A stretch of 38,317 bases of DNA from Victivallales bacterium. Lineage in GTDB: Bacteria > Verrucomicrobiota > Lentisphaeria > Oligosphaerales > Oligosphaeraceae. The notes under the pieces are model-generated. The model was not told the DNA's origin. It searched no databases and saw only the letters and a list, made by a program, of their open reading frames with translations. A program made the position numbers and the translations under genes. Shown here in pieces: positions 22,342-31,325 of the stretch (position 1 is its first letter; each line of letters starts with the position of its first letter). The stretch spans positions 1 to 38,317 of the forward strand of contig JAFXUD010000026.1 of NCBI GenBank assembly GCA_017535315.1, given 5' to 3'.

Positions 22342-25300
22342 ATGAAAAAAGCAATTCTATTCTTAACTTTTTTTTCGATATTGGCGATTGGCGCCCCGAT
22401 GCCTCTTGTGCGGGGATGGAATGAACTGGTCCAATGCAGGAAGCCAGAGGGCAACTTGCGTTTTGTGACACCATGGGGGGAAAAGGCGCGTCCTGTCGTC
22501 TTTCTGCTCCACGAAAAGCAAGGTGGGCGCAATGTGCGCATTCAACTGTCGCACACAGGATGGGAGGCGGATGAACTTTTGCCCGACGGGCGCTATGCGT
22601 TTGTCTCGCCGCTTTCAACCTACCCGCGCGGAGAGGATGGTGACAAGGCGGAAATCGTCTTCAAGCTGCGCGAAGACGAGTGGTCCTACTATGTGAACGG
22701 GGAGTTGCGTGGCAGCATGGCAGCCCCCTTCGCCATGCCTGGCAGCGTCCTCTGGCCCCAGCGACCTGGTGTAAAACTGGCCGAGCCGATGCGCTACTAT
22801 GCAGTAGCACGCGCCTCTTTCAAGACAGACTTCATGATTGAGCCAGGCGCTCCGAACGAACTCTACCCATGGGCCATCCAACTGGGCAACTGGCACATCC
22901 ATACGGCGCAGCAGCAAGCGGTCATCCGCCCCGAGACCGACCAGAAGCGCGCCAAGGAGGCTCCGCTGACGGCTGACAAGTCCCCCAATTTCTACTCCCT
23001 GAAGGGCGGCGGCGAAAACAAGGATGCCATCATCACGACGGGCTACGACTTCTACGACAACTACAGCCTCTCCGCTTCCCTGCAACTGGAGGAGGGCGAG
23101 GCGGGCATCGTCTTCTACCACAGGGACTCCACCGTCCGCAACGAGCAGGGTGAGCTGGACGCCTCCAAGGCGCAGTTCTATGCTCTGACCATCCGCATGG
23201 ACGTGCCGTGGAAGGGGAACCGCGACATCCGCCTCTGGAAGCAGACCGCCAACGGGCAGCGCACCGTGCTGGCACGTGCCTCCGTTCCGCTTTACAACAA
23301 CCAGTGGCACCTGCCAGGCATCAAAGTCCACAACAACGAAATCATCTGCCTGCTGGACGAGGCGGAGCTCTTCCGCTGCCGCGAGCAGTTGCCCCCTGGC
23401 GGCAAAATCGGCCTCTTCGCCAACACCAAGGAGCAGATTCGCTTTGACGACATCACGCTGGAACCCTTCACCGCGTTCGATTTGGACGACATGGCGGGCA
23501 TCCGCCACAACACCCTCTACCATACAGGCGGCTTCTTCAAGACGGAGAAGAAGCACGCCAAGCACGAAGCGGAGGCAGGCTTCTCCCTTTACAAGAAACC
23601 TGCACCCGTTGTACTCAATTCCACTGCGGGGCGATATGAGGAACTGCTGGTGCTCGGACGCGCGCAGAACCAGGGGCTCTGCTTCACGGCAGAGGTCACC
23701 CCGACTACAGGTGCTCCCGTAGGCCTTGTCGCAGGCTGGTCAAGCAAAGGCACGGGCTATTACCGTTTCGTCATCACACGCAAGGACGGTCAAGACACCT
23801 CCACCCTTGCAAAAATAGCCCCCGACGGCTCCGAGACGGTGCTGGACACATATGCCGTTCCCCAAAGCACCCCATCCCCTACCCTGACCATCGACAGCAC
23901 AGACAACGGCAACCTGCGCTGCTTCTACAACGGCCTGCTGCTCCACTACCACGAAAACAGCGCCCCCATCGTGGGCGGCAGCGGTTTGTGGCTCGCATCC
24001 AACTCCGCCATGAAGGCCACCAACCTCTCGCTGGCGAAATTCCGTGAGCGCGTGCTGGAGCAGGAGCAGAAGAACCCCATCTTCAAGACCGACAGCTTCA
24101 TGCGCCACTGGGCCTCCCCAGAGGGGCAATGGATCAGCGGCGGCACCAACAAGCTCTGGCACAAGGGCGACTTCTTCGGCGACTTCACCATCACCCTGCC
24201 TGTCGTCGTGGGTTCCGAGCTGCACGTCGCCGTGCCCGATGGCCAGGAGCAAGGCTTTATTACCGTCAAGGCAGAAGAGAACAAGCTGACGCTACTCGTG
24301 ACGCAGAAGGAGGGGGAGCCACTCGCACAATCCGTCGAACTGAACAAGTTGGAAGGGGTCAAGCAGCCCGTCGCCAAATATACCTTGCGCCACGAGGGCA
24401 GCTGGCTCTGGCTGAACATCGAGGAGAAGCCCGTGCTCAAACAACGGCTGGAATCCCCCCTCAAGCCCTACGGGACGCGTGTCCTCGCCAAAAACATGAC
24501 GCTGGAGCACATGGCCAGCAGCAAGGTCACTCGCGCCAACGTCCTGGACGAATACTTCAACGAGTCCCCCCACGCCTGGCTGGCGAACGGCGGCGACTGG
24601 CAGATCATCAACCGTTTCCAGTGCACTCCCAGCTGGTCGCACATGATTGGGCAGGCGACCGACAACCTCGGCGCTTTCTGGCTCAAGAAGCTCTTCAAGG
24701 GCGACATGACGCTGGAGTTCTACGCAGGCACACGCCACGGCCACTATGACCAAGCGGGCAACCTCAACTGCACCATCATGTCGAAGGACACCACACCCTC
24801 CAGCGGCTACACCGTCGCCTGCACCGAATGGGACCAGAACCTCTCACAGAACTGGACAACCTTCTACCGCAACGGCAAGCCCCTCGACAAGACCGACGCC
24901 TACCTGGTGCCGCGCCGCCGCAAGGGGATGTACCGCCGAATCCTCAACCCGCTCGTCTCCCAGGGGCGCCCCATCCACGGCGCATGGTTCTACATCAAGC
25001 TGCGCAAAATCGGCGAGAAACTGGAGTACTACTTTGACGACGAGCTCATCTTCACCCAGAAGGACAGCGACCCCATCCAGGAGGGTACCCTTGGCATCTG
25101 GACCTTCATCCACAGCATCACCCTGGCGCAGATAAAAATCACCTTCGACCAGATGGCCCCCAAGCCCATCCCAGTCACTTTCCTGCCATTGGAAGACAAG
25201 GCTCCCGAGCCACCTGCCACCGTCGATTATGATGTCTATATAGAGAATTTCCCCGTTGACTCCTGCAACCCCGTCCTCTGGAACTACCGTGACAGCGTCA

Positions 25301-28212
25301 ACCAAGGCACCGTCCTCAAGGGCGAAGACGCCATCGGCCTTAAAAGCGGGCTTGGCGGCGGCTTCATGCAGTTGAACGCCACCCTCGCGCCCATCCCCCT
25401 GCCCAAGCTGGCTGGCTGGCGCTTCCAGGTCAAACGCACCGCGCTGGCACGCTTCAACTTCTTCTACCGACTTATGACACTCAACAAGGAGAAGAAGTAT
25501 GTTGCCACACGCAACCTGTTTCACAGCATCTCGGGTGACGAGTTCTCGGAGAACAACTGGCTGATGACGGGCAAGACAGAGGTCGCGCCCGTCGAAAAGG
25601 TTGACCTTGCCTCCGACGAGGGATGGCAGGAAATCACCGTCTGGATTCCCGCGAAAATCCGCAGAGCCTACGGCAATGATACATTCGTTCAGGCGGGCGG
25701 TCTTGGCCTTGAGCAGACCGACGCCATGGCGAACGGCATTGCGGGAAACGGCCCTGGTGAAACCTACGCCATCCGTGCCCTGCGCCCTGTCTTCATCGGA
25801 GCACCTGCCTTGACAGGCGGCGGCGAAGTCGCCATCGGCGATGGAGAATATAGTTCAGACCTGGCGACAGCCTCCGAAAAGCTGAAAACAGCTGGCAAAG
25901 AGGGACTCAACACCATGACGCTCGCCCTTCGCAAGGGCAACAGGACCGCCTCCCGCACTGTGACCTGGCTTCAGCCTGGCAAACCTGAATATACAGTTGA
26001 CTGGGACAAGACGCAGGAGGATACCTTCATCCTGAAACCTGTCGCAGACTTCTTTCACCCCGCCTTCGCAAGTGCGCAAATCCAGTCCGCCACAGAAAAG
26101 CTTACACCTAAATACGGCAACGACGACACTCTCACGGTGGTGCTTCCCTTTACGGAGGCCGTGCAGAAGGAACTCTCTACTGGCAAACTCACCGTCAAGG
26201 TCACGATGAACGGAGAAACCAAAGAGTTCACCCTCGACACCAATTCGCCTGACCGCCTGAACGGCGGGCCACGGCTCTTCTCAATCGACGGTCTCACCCC
26301 CTTCTGCCTCACCTTCGAGAACGGCTTGAACACCCCCTACATAGCAGAAAAGGGCAGCACACAACGGACCCTTGGGCTGAATGACGCTGCCCAAGGCTCC
26401 TATCTTTCCGTGCAAAACACTGCATCAAAGCAGACTCTCCGCAGTTCATACTCCTTCCCCATCTCCATTGCCAACTATCCCGTCGCTCAGTTCCGCTATC
26501 GCGCCTGGGACATGGCCTACATCAGCCTCTACTTCGAGAACGGCCACATCACCCGCCTGACCAGCAGCGACCACCCAAGCGCGGTCACTGTCCGCCAAGG
26601 AAAAGATTTTGTGATGGATGAAAAATGGCACACCTGGACAGGGCTGGCATCTGACAGTTTCACCTCCAGTGCATACAACACCGCCCGCTTCAAACCAGGC
26701 GCCCTCCGTCTCGCCTCCGTCAGCAGCACCGACCAGACGGGACGTTTCAGCCATCTGGACTTGGACGACTTCACCTTCGGCCCCGCCGTCGCCACCAACT
26801 CACAACTCGCTTTCACTCCAAAATACTATGACGCCGACGGTGTCGCAACCATCAGGGCAGCTATCCTGCCAGGCAATGCTCCCGCCTATGACACGTCTGC
26901 CGACGCGCTAGAAAAACTGCAATGGCATGAATACAAGCCTGGCGAGAAAATCACGCCCGATTTTCCGAAGGATTTGCCAGACGGCATCTCGCATGTCGTC
27001 TTCCAGGCAACCGATTCCAAGGGAAAGCGCTCGAATTACATGGATGTTCCCTTCCTGCTGGACCGTACTCCGCTGACCTGCTCCTATTCCATACGCGAAT
27101 CCAAAGAGCCCGAGAAAAACCGCACGGAGATGCTCATTACCCTCAACAACCAAGGTGGCGCGCCCTGGTCCATCAACGAGGCAAAATTCTTCATTGCAGG
27201 AAAAGAGGAGCGGCTGATCTACTGGACGGACCGATTCGTCCACAGCCAGACCACCGACAGCCTCGTGCTCAACCACCCACTGCTTTTCATGTCCCAGTTG
27301 GACGAATCCAAGGACGGCGACACGATGCTCTTTGAAATCGACGGCATCAAGGACGGCGCTGGCAACACCACTCCGCGTTTCCAGGCCCCCTTCAAGGTCG
27401 ATTACAAGTCGGACAAGACAGGTCCCGCCTGGTACTACACCACTCCCAGCCCCTCCATCAACTGGTACTTCAACTGGGACGGCAACAAGAACACCACCAC
27501 CCAGCTCTCGCCTGGGCAGTACAATGCACTTGACACCAGCCGTCCCCTTGGTGCCTCTCCTTATCTCGTCCACTACTCGTACTATGGCACCGCCGACCTC
27601 TCGCAGGCAGTCAAGTGGAACCCAAATCAATTCCCCTGTATCTCCTTCCGTGCCTCGACCACCACGCCCCGCAAAAGCATGGTCATCCGCCTCGTGCTGA
27701 CCGCCGCTGACAAACGCGTCTGGAACATCTCCCTCACCACCCCTGGAACTGCGGGTGACGAACTTAACAAGACCGAAACCTTCAAATGGGAGAGTGGAAA
27801 GTGGATATTCTTCAGCTTCAACGTGAAGGAACTCCTGCTCAAAGCAGGCATCACCCAAGAGCAGCTTGAGAAAATTGAGTTCACCAGCATCAACTTCCAG
27901 CGGCGCGGCCTCCACCATAGGGACACCCTCCTGCTGGACGACCTCTTTATCCACGGAATGCCCGCCGATGCATCAAAGCCCGACGATTTCGTATGGTATG
28001 CCTACGATGCCAGCGGCGTTGCCTCCCTGGAGGCCACTGCCGTCAGCGTGGACGACAAGGACGAATGGACACACTCCTTCACCACCCTCCATCACGCCAA
28101 CCTGAACGACCTCCGCGCCAAGTTCAAGGGGCAGAAGTGGTTCCGCTGCCAGGCAAAAGACAAGGCTGGCAATCTCTCCGCACCCTTCTGGCTCCCCGTT
28201 TGGTCGGAATAA
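22342..28212 (+). CDS. Giant exported protein with repeated concanavalin-like lectin/laminin-G-like modules
   Basis: The 1956-residue protein has a signal peptide (MKKAILFLTFFSILAIGAP). I see a series of beta-rich modules, each with a W-x-I/V start and an F-D-D-I/L end typical of concanavalin-like sandwiches, at about 170-375 (ends FDDITLEPF), 385-575, 584-730, 736-945 (YFNESPHAWLANGGDWQI) and 966-1165. Two longer family variants lie near 1320-1475 (LDLDDFTFGP) and 1694-1870 (LLLDDLFIHG). Immunoglobulin-like stretches with DxxGN-type ends lie between them and at the C terminus (AKDKAGNLSAPFW). No catalytic motif, anchor or sorting signal is seen. It is probably a secreted or surface glycan-binding protein. 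GGAG eight bases before the ATG fixes the start. It is followed at once by a heptamer array. Confidence 0.7.
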   Translation: MKKAILFLTFFSILAIGAPMPLVRGWNELVQCRKPEGNLRFVTPWGEKARPVVFLLHEKQGGRNVRIQLSHTGWEADELLPDGRYAFVSPLSTYPRGEDGDKAEIVFKLREDEWSYYVNGELRGSMAAPFAMPGSVLWPQRPGVKLAEPMRYYAVARASFKTDFMIEPGAPNELYPWAIQLGNWHIHTAQQQAVIRPETDQKRAKEAPLTADKSPNFYSLKGGGENKDAIITTGYDFYDNYSLSASLQLEEGEAGIVFYHRDSTVRNEQGELDASKAQFYALTIRMDVPWKGNRDIRLWKQTANGQRTVLARASVPLYNNQWHLPGIKVHNNEIICLLDEAELFRCREQLPPGGKIGLFANTKEQIRFDDITLEPFTAFDLDDMAGIRHNTLYHTGGFFKTEKKHAKHEAEAGFSLYKKPAPVVLNSTAGRYEELLVLGRAQNQGLCFTAEVTPTTGAPVGLVAGWSSKGTGYYRFVITRKDGQDTSTLAKIAPDGSETVLDTYAVPQSTPSPTLTIDSTDNGNLRCFYNGLLLHYHENSAPIVGGSGLWLASNSAMKATNLSLAKFRERVLEQEQKNPIFKTDSFMRHWASPEGQWISGGTNKLWHKGDFFGDFTITLPVVVGSELHVAVPDGQEQGFITVKAEENKLTLLVTQKEGEPLAQSVELNKLEGVKQPVAKYTLRHEGSWLWLNIEEKPVLKQRLESPLKPYGTRVLAKNMTLEHMASSKVTRANVLDEYFNESPHAWLANGGDWQIINRFQCTPSWSHMIGQATDNLGAFWLKKLFKGDMTLEFYAGTRHGHYDQAGNLNCTIMSKDTTPSSGYTVACTEWDQNLSQNWTTFYRNGKPLDKTDAYLVPRRRKGMYRRILNPLVSQGRPIHGAWFYIKLRKIGEKLEYYFDDELIFTQKDSDPIQEGTLGIWTFIHSITLAQIKITFDQMAPKPIPVTFLPLEDKAPEPPATVDYDVYIENFPVDSCNPVLWNYRDSVNQGTVLKGEDAIGLKSGLGGGFMQLNATLAPIPLPKLAGWRFQVKRTALARFNFFYRLMTLNKEKKYVATRNLFHSISGDEFSENNWLMTGKTEVAPVEKVDLASDEGWQEITVWIPAKIRRAYGNDTFVQAGGLGLEQTDAMANGIAGNGPGETYAIRALRPVFIGAPALTGGGEVAIGDGEYSSDLATASEKLKTAGKEGLNTMTLALRKGNRTASRTVTWLQPGKPEYTVDWDKTQEDTFILKPVADFFHPAFASAQIQSATEKLTPKYGNDDTLTVVLPFTEAVQKELSTGKLTVKVTMNGETKEFTLDTNSPDRLNGGPRLFSIDGLTPFCLTFENGLNTPYIAEKGSTQRTLGLNDAAQGSYLSVQNTASKQTLRSSYSFPISIANYPVAQFRYRAWDMAYISLYFENGHITRLTSSDHPSAVTVRQGKDFVMDEKWHTWTGLASDSFTSSAYNTARFKPGALRLASVSSTDQTGRFSHLDLDDFTFGPAVATNSQLAFTPKYYDADGVATIRAAILPGNAPAYDTSADALEKLQWHEYKPGEKITPDFPKDLPDGISHVVFQATDSKGKRSNYMDVPFLLDRTPLTCSYSIRESKEPEKNRTEMLITLNNQGGAPWSINEAKFFIAGKEERLIYWTDRFVHSQTTDSLVLNHPLLFMSQLDESKDGDTMLFEIDGIKDGAGNTTPRFQAPFKVDYKSDKTGPAWYYTTPSPSINWYFNWDGNKNTTTQLSPGQYNALDTSRPLGASPYLVHYSYYGTADLSQAVKWNPNQFPCISFRASTTTPRKSMVIRLVLTAADKRVWNISLTTPGTAGDELNKTETFKWESGKWIFFSFNVKELLLKAGITQEQLEKIEFTSINFQRRGLHHRDTLLLDDLFIHGMPADASKPDDFVWYAYDASGVASLEATAVSVDDKDEWTHSFTTLHHANLNDLRAKFKGQKWFRCQAKDKAGNLSAPFWLPVWSE

Positions 28213-28213
28213 A

Positions 28214-28255
28214 GTGATTAGGGATTAGGGGTTAGTGATTAGGGATTAGTGATTA
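28214..28255. repeat. Heptamer tandem repeat (6 x 7 bp, GTGATTA type)
   Basis: Six units without indel begin one base after the stop codon of the 1956-residue protein gene: GTGATTA, GGGATTA, GGGGTTA, GTGATTA, GGGATTA, GTGATTA. A degenerate second heptamer stretch (CCTAGCC, ACTAGCC, ACTGCAC) follows at about 28273-28293. The main unit is the reverse complement of the array at 6375-6416. Confidence 0.85.
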
Positions 28256-28307
28256 GTTACCACACCTCTCGCCCTAGCCACTAGCCACTGCACCTACCCG
28301 CTTTTAG

Positions 28308-28347
28308 CGGCGGGGGGTTCGGGGGGGCACAGCCCCCCGTCGGTCGT
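28308..28347 (+). repeat. GGGGGG-arm palindromic element, copy 1
   Basis: GCGGCGGGGGGTTCGGGG leads into a strong hairpin GGGGGGC(ACA)GCCCCCC (28322-28338), followed by GTCGGTCGTACC. The same sequence with few changes lies inverted at 33518-33556. This copy stands about 105 bp upstream of the metallophosphoesterase start codon and could end transcription of the preceding gene, though no T tract follows. Confidence 0.8.
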
Positions 28348-28451
28348 ACCCCCTAGCCCTTAGCCCCTGCTCTTGCTATTTTCCTCATATTTTATGATGC
28401 TCTGGAAAAACCATTTTCCCATGTTATATTAGGGAGGCAGGAGACAGCATC

Positions 28452-29198
28452 ATGACAAGAATAGCCTTTATAAGCGACATACATTCCAATATAGATGCCT
28501 TCCAGAGCGTGCTGGCACATATAGATAAAGTCGGAGCAGACGTGATACTCTGCCTCGGGGACATCGTCGGCTACGGAGGAGCCCCCAAGCAGTGCCTCGA
28601 CTTGATACGCGAACGCGGCATCCAAACAGTCATGGGCAACCACGACGAATACGTCACGCTCATTATGGACCCGCGTGTGGAGAGGCTGCGCCCAGAAATC
28701 CGCCAGGCCATCGAATGGACACAGGCACAACTTTCCATGGATGACCTCAAGTGGCTCTCCAACCTCGATATGCGCATGGCGGCAGACGAGTTTGAAATCC
28801 TGCACGCCTCGTATGCACCACCCCGCTGGGCATATTGTCTTGACGAACCGACCTTCGCCCGCAATTTCGAGCACCAGACGAAGCAGCTCGCCTTCTGCGG
28901 GCACAGCCACTCACCCCTCTTCGGCTTCCAGATGGAAAACGGCGATCCCCTACTCGACTACATACGCAACGCATCCCGAAAAACTAAAATCGACAGCAAG
29001 TTCAAGACCATGGTGAACGTGGGCTCTGTCGGCCAGCCGCGTGACAAGGACCCGCGCTCCTGCGTCGTCTTCTTCGAGATGGAGCAAAAAGAACTTTGGA
29101 TGGACCGTGTCGAATACGACATCGAGGCAGCCAGAGCCAAAATCATGGACGCCAAGCTTCCGCAGAAATTCGCAGATCGACTTCTTGTCGGGGCATAG
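28452..29198 (+). CDS. Calcineurin-like metallophosphoesterase (YfcE/MPP family)
   Basis: The 248-residue cytoplasmic phosphoesterase has all dinuclear-metal motifs in order: FISDIHSN (D9, H11), LGDIVGYG (about 36-43), GNHDEY (about 62-67) and FCGHSHSPLFG (about 150-160), with the C-terminal NVGSVGQPRD typical of the YfcE-like branch. These enzymes hydrolyse phosphodiesters or phosphomonoesters of varied nature, and the substrate is not predictable. AGGAG eight bases before the ATG supports the start. It ends four bases before a nonamer repeat, after which the GH2 gene begins, so the two may be on one transcript. Confidence 0.9.
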   Translation: MTRIAFISDIHSNIDAFQSVLAHIDKVGADVILCLGDIVGYGGAPKQCLDLIRERGIQTVMGNHDEYVTLIMDPRVERLRPEIRQAIEWTQAQLSMDDLKWLSNLDMRMAADEFEILHASYAPPRWAYCLDEPTFARNFEHQTKQLAFCGHSHSPLFGFQMENGDPLLDYIRNASRKTKIDSKFKTMVNVGSVGQPRDKDPRSCVVFFEMEQKELWMDRVEYDIEAARAKIMDAKLPQKFADRLLVGA

Positions 29199-29202
29199 AA
29201 AC

Positions 29203-29238
29203 CCCGTCCCTCTTGTCCCTCCCGTCCCTCTTGTCCCT
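29203..29238. repeat. Nonamer tandem repeat (4 x 9 bp, CTTGTCCCT type)
   Basis: Units CCCGTCCCT, CTTGTCCCT, CCCGTCCCT, CTTGTCCCT run without gaps and start four bases after the metallophosphoesterase stop codon. They are the reverse complement of the AGGGACAAG/AGGGACGGG nonamers at 7774-7809, more than 21 kb away. Confidence 0.85.
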
Positions 29239-29273
29239 TTTTCACTCAAAATAACCAACCACAAGGAGTTTCA

Positions 29274-31094
29274 ATGGCAACAATCCCTCGTCCAGAGTAC
29301 CCTCGCCCGCAGTTTGTCCGCAAAGAATGGATGAACCTGAATGGCGAATGGGAGTTTGAGATAGACTATGCAGACACGGGCAAGGAGCGTGGTCTCTGCG
29401 AGAAGAACCTGAAGGACCGCATCATCGTCCCCTTCTGCCCCGAATCCAAGTTGTCAGGCGTCGAGCATGTCGATTTCATGGAGGCGGTGTGGTACAGGCG
29501 CGAGGTCGCCATTCCTGAAGAATGGAATGACAGCGAGATATTGCTGCACTTCCAGGCGGTTGACTACGAGGCAACCGTGTGGGTGAACGGCCAGGAGGTC
29601 GGGCGTCACCGTGGCGGTTTCACTGGCTTCACCTGCAACCTGGGCGATGCCTCAAAACTGGGCGGTAAGGCCACCATCGTACTCCGTGCCAGAGACCCGC
29701 GCGACTGGCACAAGCCAGGCGGCAAGCAGGCTGTAGTCTATGCCAACTCTGGCTGCCGCTACACGCGCACCACAGGCATCTGGCAGACTGTCTGGATGGA
29801 GCCCGTTCCCAAAACCCACTTCAACCGCCCGAAGGTCACCCCGAACCTGACCGACAAGTCGTTCCGCCTGGAGCTCCCCATCGCCGCCCCCAAGGCGGGC
29901 TGGACCGTCACGGCAACCGTCAAGGACAGCCAGGGCATCGTCTGCACCGCATCCGCCACCACAGGTCTGGACTTCGCCGTGGTGCTGAATATGGCCATCC
30001 CTGAAGACCGTGTGCGCCTCTGGCAGCCAGGCGACGGCCAGCTCTATGACATCGAGCTGGAACTCACCGATGCCAATGGCTTCCTCATCGACAAGGCCTC
30101 CACCTATGCAGGCCTCCGCAGTGTCGCCATCGACGGCTATAAAATCCTCATCAACGGCAAATCCGTCTTCCAGAGGCTGGTTCTGGACCAGGGACACTAC
30201 ATTGACGGCATCCTGACCGCCCCGACAGACGAGGCCCTCATCAAAGACATCTCCCTCTCCATGCGGGCTGGCTTCAACGGCGCCCGCCTCCACCAGAAGG
30301 TCTTCGAGGAGCGTTTCCTCTACCATGCCGACTGCATGGGCTATTTGGTCTGGGGCGAATACGGCGACTGGGGCTACATGCACTCCGCTAACCGTCTCGC
30401 CAACCACATCGACGACACCCTCCACCACGAGCCAGGCTCCGCCATGCTCTGCCAGTGGATGGAGACCCTGGAGCGCGACTACTCGCACCCCGCCATCATC
30501 GGCTGGTGCCCCATGAACGAGTGCAGCCAAAACATCGAAGACTACATGCAGAGCCTTGACGATGTCCTCCGCGGACTCTTCATTGCCACCAAGAACATGG
30601 ACACGACGCGCCCCGTCCTCGACACCTCGGGCTACGCGCACCGCGTCGCCGAAGCAGACATCTATGACAGCCACGACTACGAGCAGGACCCCGAGAAGTT
30701 CGCCATCCGCCAGGCTCCCATCGCCAACGACACCCCCTTCCAGAACGGTCCTGAAAACTCAAAGTGGAACATCCCCTACGGCGGACAACCCTACTTCGTC
30801 AGCGAATTCGGCGGCGCCTGGTGGAACCCCGCCAACGCCGATCTTGAATCCAACAACCGCACGGGTTCCTGGGGCTACGGCATTCGCCCGCGCACCGTTG
30901 AGGAATTCTATACCCGCTTCAAGGGCCTCTGCGATGTCCTCCTCGACAACCCGCGCATGTTCGGCTACTGCTACACCCAGCTCACCGACGTCTTCCAGGA
31001 GCAGAACGGCATCTTCTTCTTTGACAGAAGACCCAAATTCGACTTTGCCCGCCTCAGCGCCATCCAAAGCCGCAAGGCCGCCGTCGAAGACTGA
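29274..31094 (+). CDS. Glycoside hydrolase family 2 protein (beta-galactosidase/beta-glucuronidase-like)
   Basis: The 606-residue glycosidase has the GH2 three-domain order: sugar-binding jelly roll (about 10-180, with WYRREVAIPEEW and HRGGFTGFTCNL), an immunoglobulin-like middle (about 185-285) and a TIM barrel (about 290-600). The acid/base is E416 in GWCPMNECSQ and the nucleophile is E511 in YFVSEFGGAWWN. It has no signal peptide, so it acts on imported oligosaccharides. It is short for GH2 (beta-galactosidases often exceed 1000 residues). Sugar specificity (galactose, glucuronic acid, mannose) cannot be read. AAGGAG before the ATG is ideal. It is followed by its own terminator, and the isomerase and oxidoreductase genes downstream may process the released sugar. 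Confidence 0.9.
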   Translation: MATIPRPEYPRPQFVRKEWMNLNGEWEFEIDYADTGKERGLCEKNLKDRIIVPFCPESKLSGVEHVDFMEAVWYRREVAIPEEWNDSEILLHFQAVDYEATVWVNGQEVGRHRGGFTGFTCNLGDASKLGGKATIVLRARDPRDWHKPGGKQAVVYANSGCRYTRTTGIWQTVWMEPVPKTHFNRPKVTPNLTDKSFRLELPIAAPKAGWTVTATVKDSQGIVCTASATTGLDFAVVLNMAIPEDRVRLWQPGDGQLYDIELELTDANGFLIDKASTYAGLRSVAIDGYKILINGKSVFQRLVLDQGHYIDGILTAPTDEALIKDISLSMRAGFNGARLHQKVFEERFLYHADCMGYLVWGEYGDWGYMHSANRLANHIDDTLHHEPGSAMLCQWMETLERDYSHPAIIGWCPMNECSQNIEDYMQSLDDVLRGLFIATKNMDTTRPVLDTSGYAHRVAEADIYDSHDYEQDPEKFAIRQAPIANDTPFQNGPENSKWNIPYGGQPYFVSEFGGAWWNPANADLESNNRTGSWGYGIRPRTVEEFYTRFKGLCDVLLDNPRMFGYCYTQLTDVFQEQNGIFFFDRRPKFDFARLSAIQSRKAAVED

Positions 31095-31128
31095 CGTTCC
31101 CCCTGCCCTCACCCTCTTTCCCATGATT

Positions 31129-31162
31129 GCTTTTTGCAGCACGCGTTAGTGCTGCAAAAAGC
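31129..31162 (+). terminator. Rho-independent-like terminator after the GH2 gene
   Basis: GCTTTTTGCAGCAC (31129-31142) and GTGCTGCAAAAAGC (31149-31162) form a perfect 14-bp stem around GCGTTA, followed by GGTTTTCTTCT. It lies 35 bp after the GH2 stop codon. Confidence 0.8.
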
Positions 31163-31170
31163 GGTTTTCT

Positions 31171-31220
31171 TCTAGACAATCTAGACAATCTAGACAATCT
31201 AGAAATCTAGATAATCTAGA
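31171..31220. repeat. Nonamer tandem repeat (TCTAGACAA type, six TCTAGA palindromes)
   Basis: Three perfect TCTAGACAA units (31171-31197) are followed by TCTAGAAA, TCTAGATAA and TCTAGAATC. Each unit contains the palindrome TCTAGA, so six dyads are spaced by 8-9 bp directly behind the GH2 terminator and upstream of the isomerase promoter. Confidence 0.85.
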
Positions 31221-31228
31221 ATCAGCGT

Positions 31229-31285
31229 TTGCAAAAATACAATGTGATGTTAATATTAGTAATGTACGGCAATATAAACATTGCC
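31229..31285 (+). promoter_or_regulatory. Promoter and possible operator of the isomerase-oxidoreductase operon
   Basis: TTGCAA (31229-31234) and TAATAT (31251-31256) are 16 bp apart. Between the expected start point and the ribosome-binding site lies the inverted repeat GGCAAT(ATAAAC)ATTGCC at 31268-31285, suited to a dimeric regulator. GGAG at about 31315-31318 precedes the ATG at 31326. Confidence 0.5.
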
Positions 31286-31325
31286 CCTTAAAAAAGGCAA
31301 CCTCAAAAAAACTGGAGAAAACACC

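Noticed and set aside
26908-27954. 348-codon minus-strand frame inside the 1956-residue protein gene, and the similar 340-codon frame at 29652-30674 inside the GH2 gene
   Set aside because: Both are antisense to clear genes and have biased composition without motifs.
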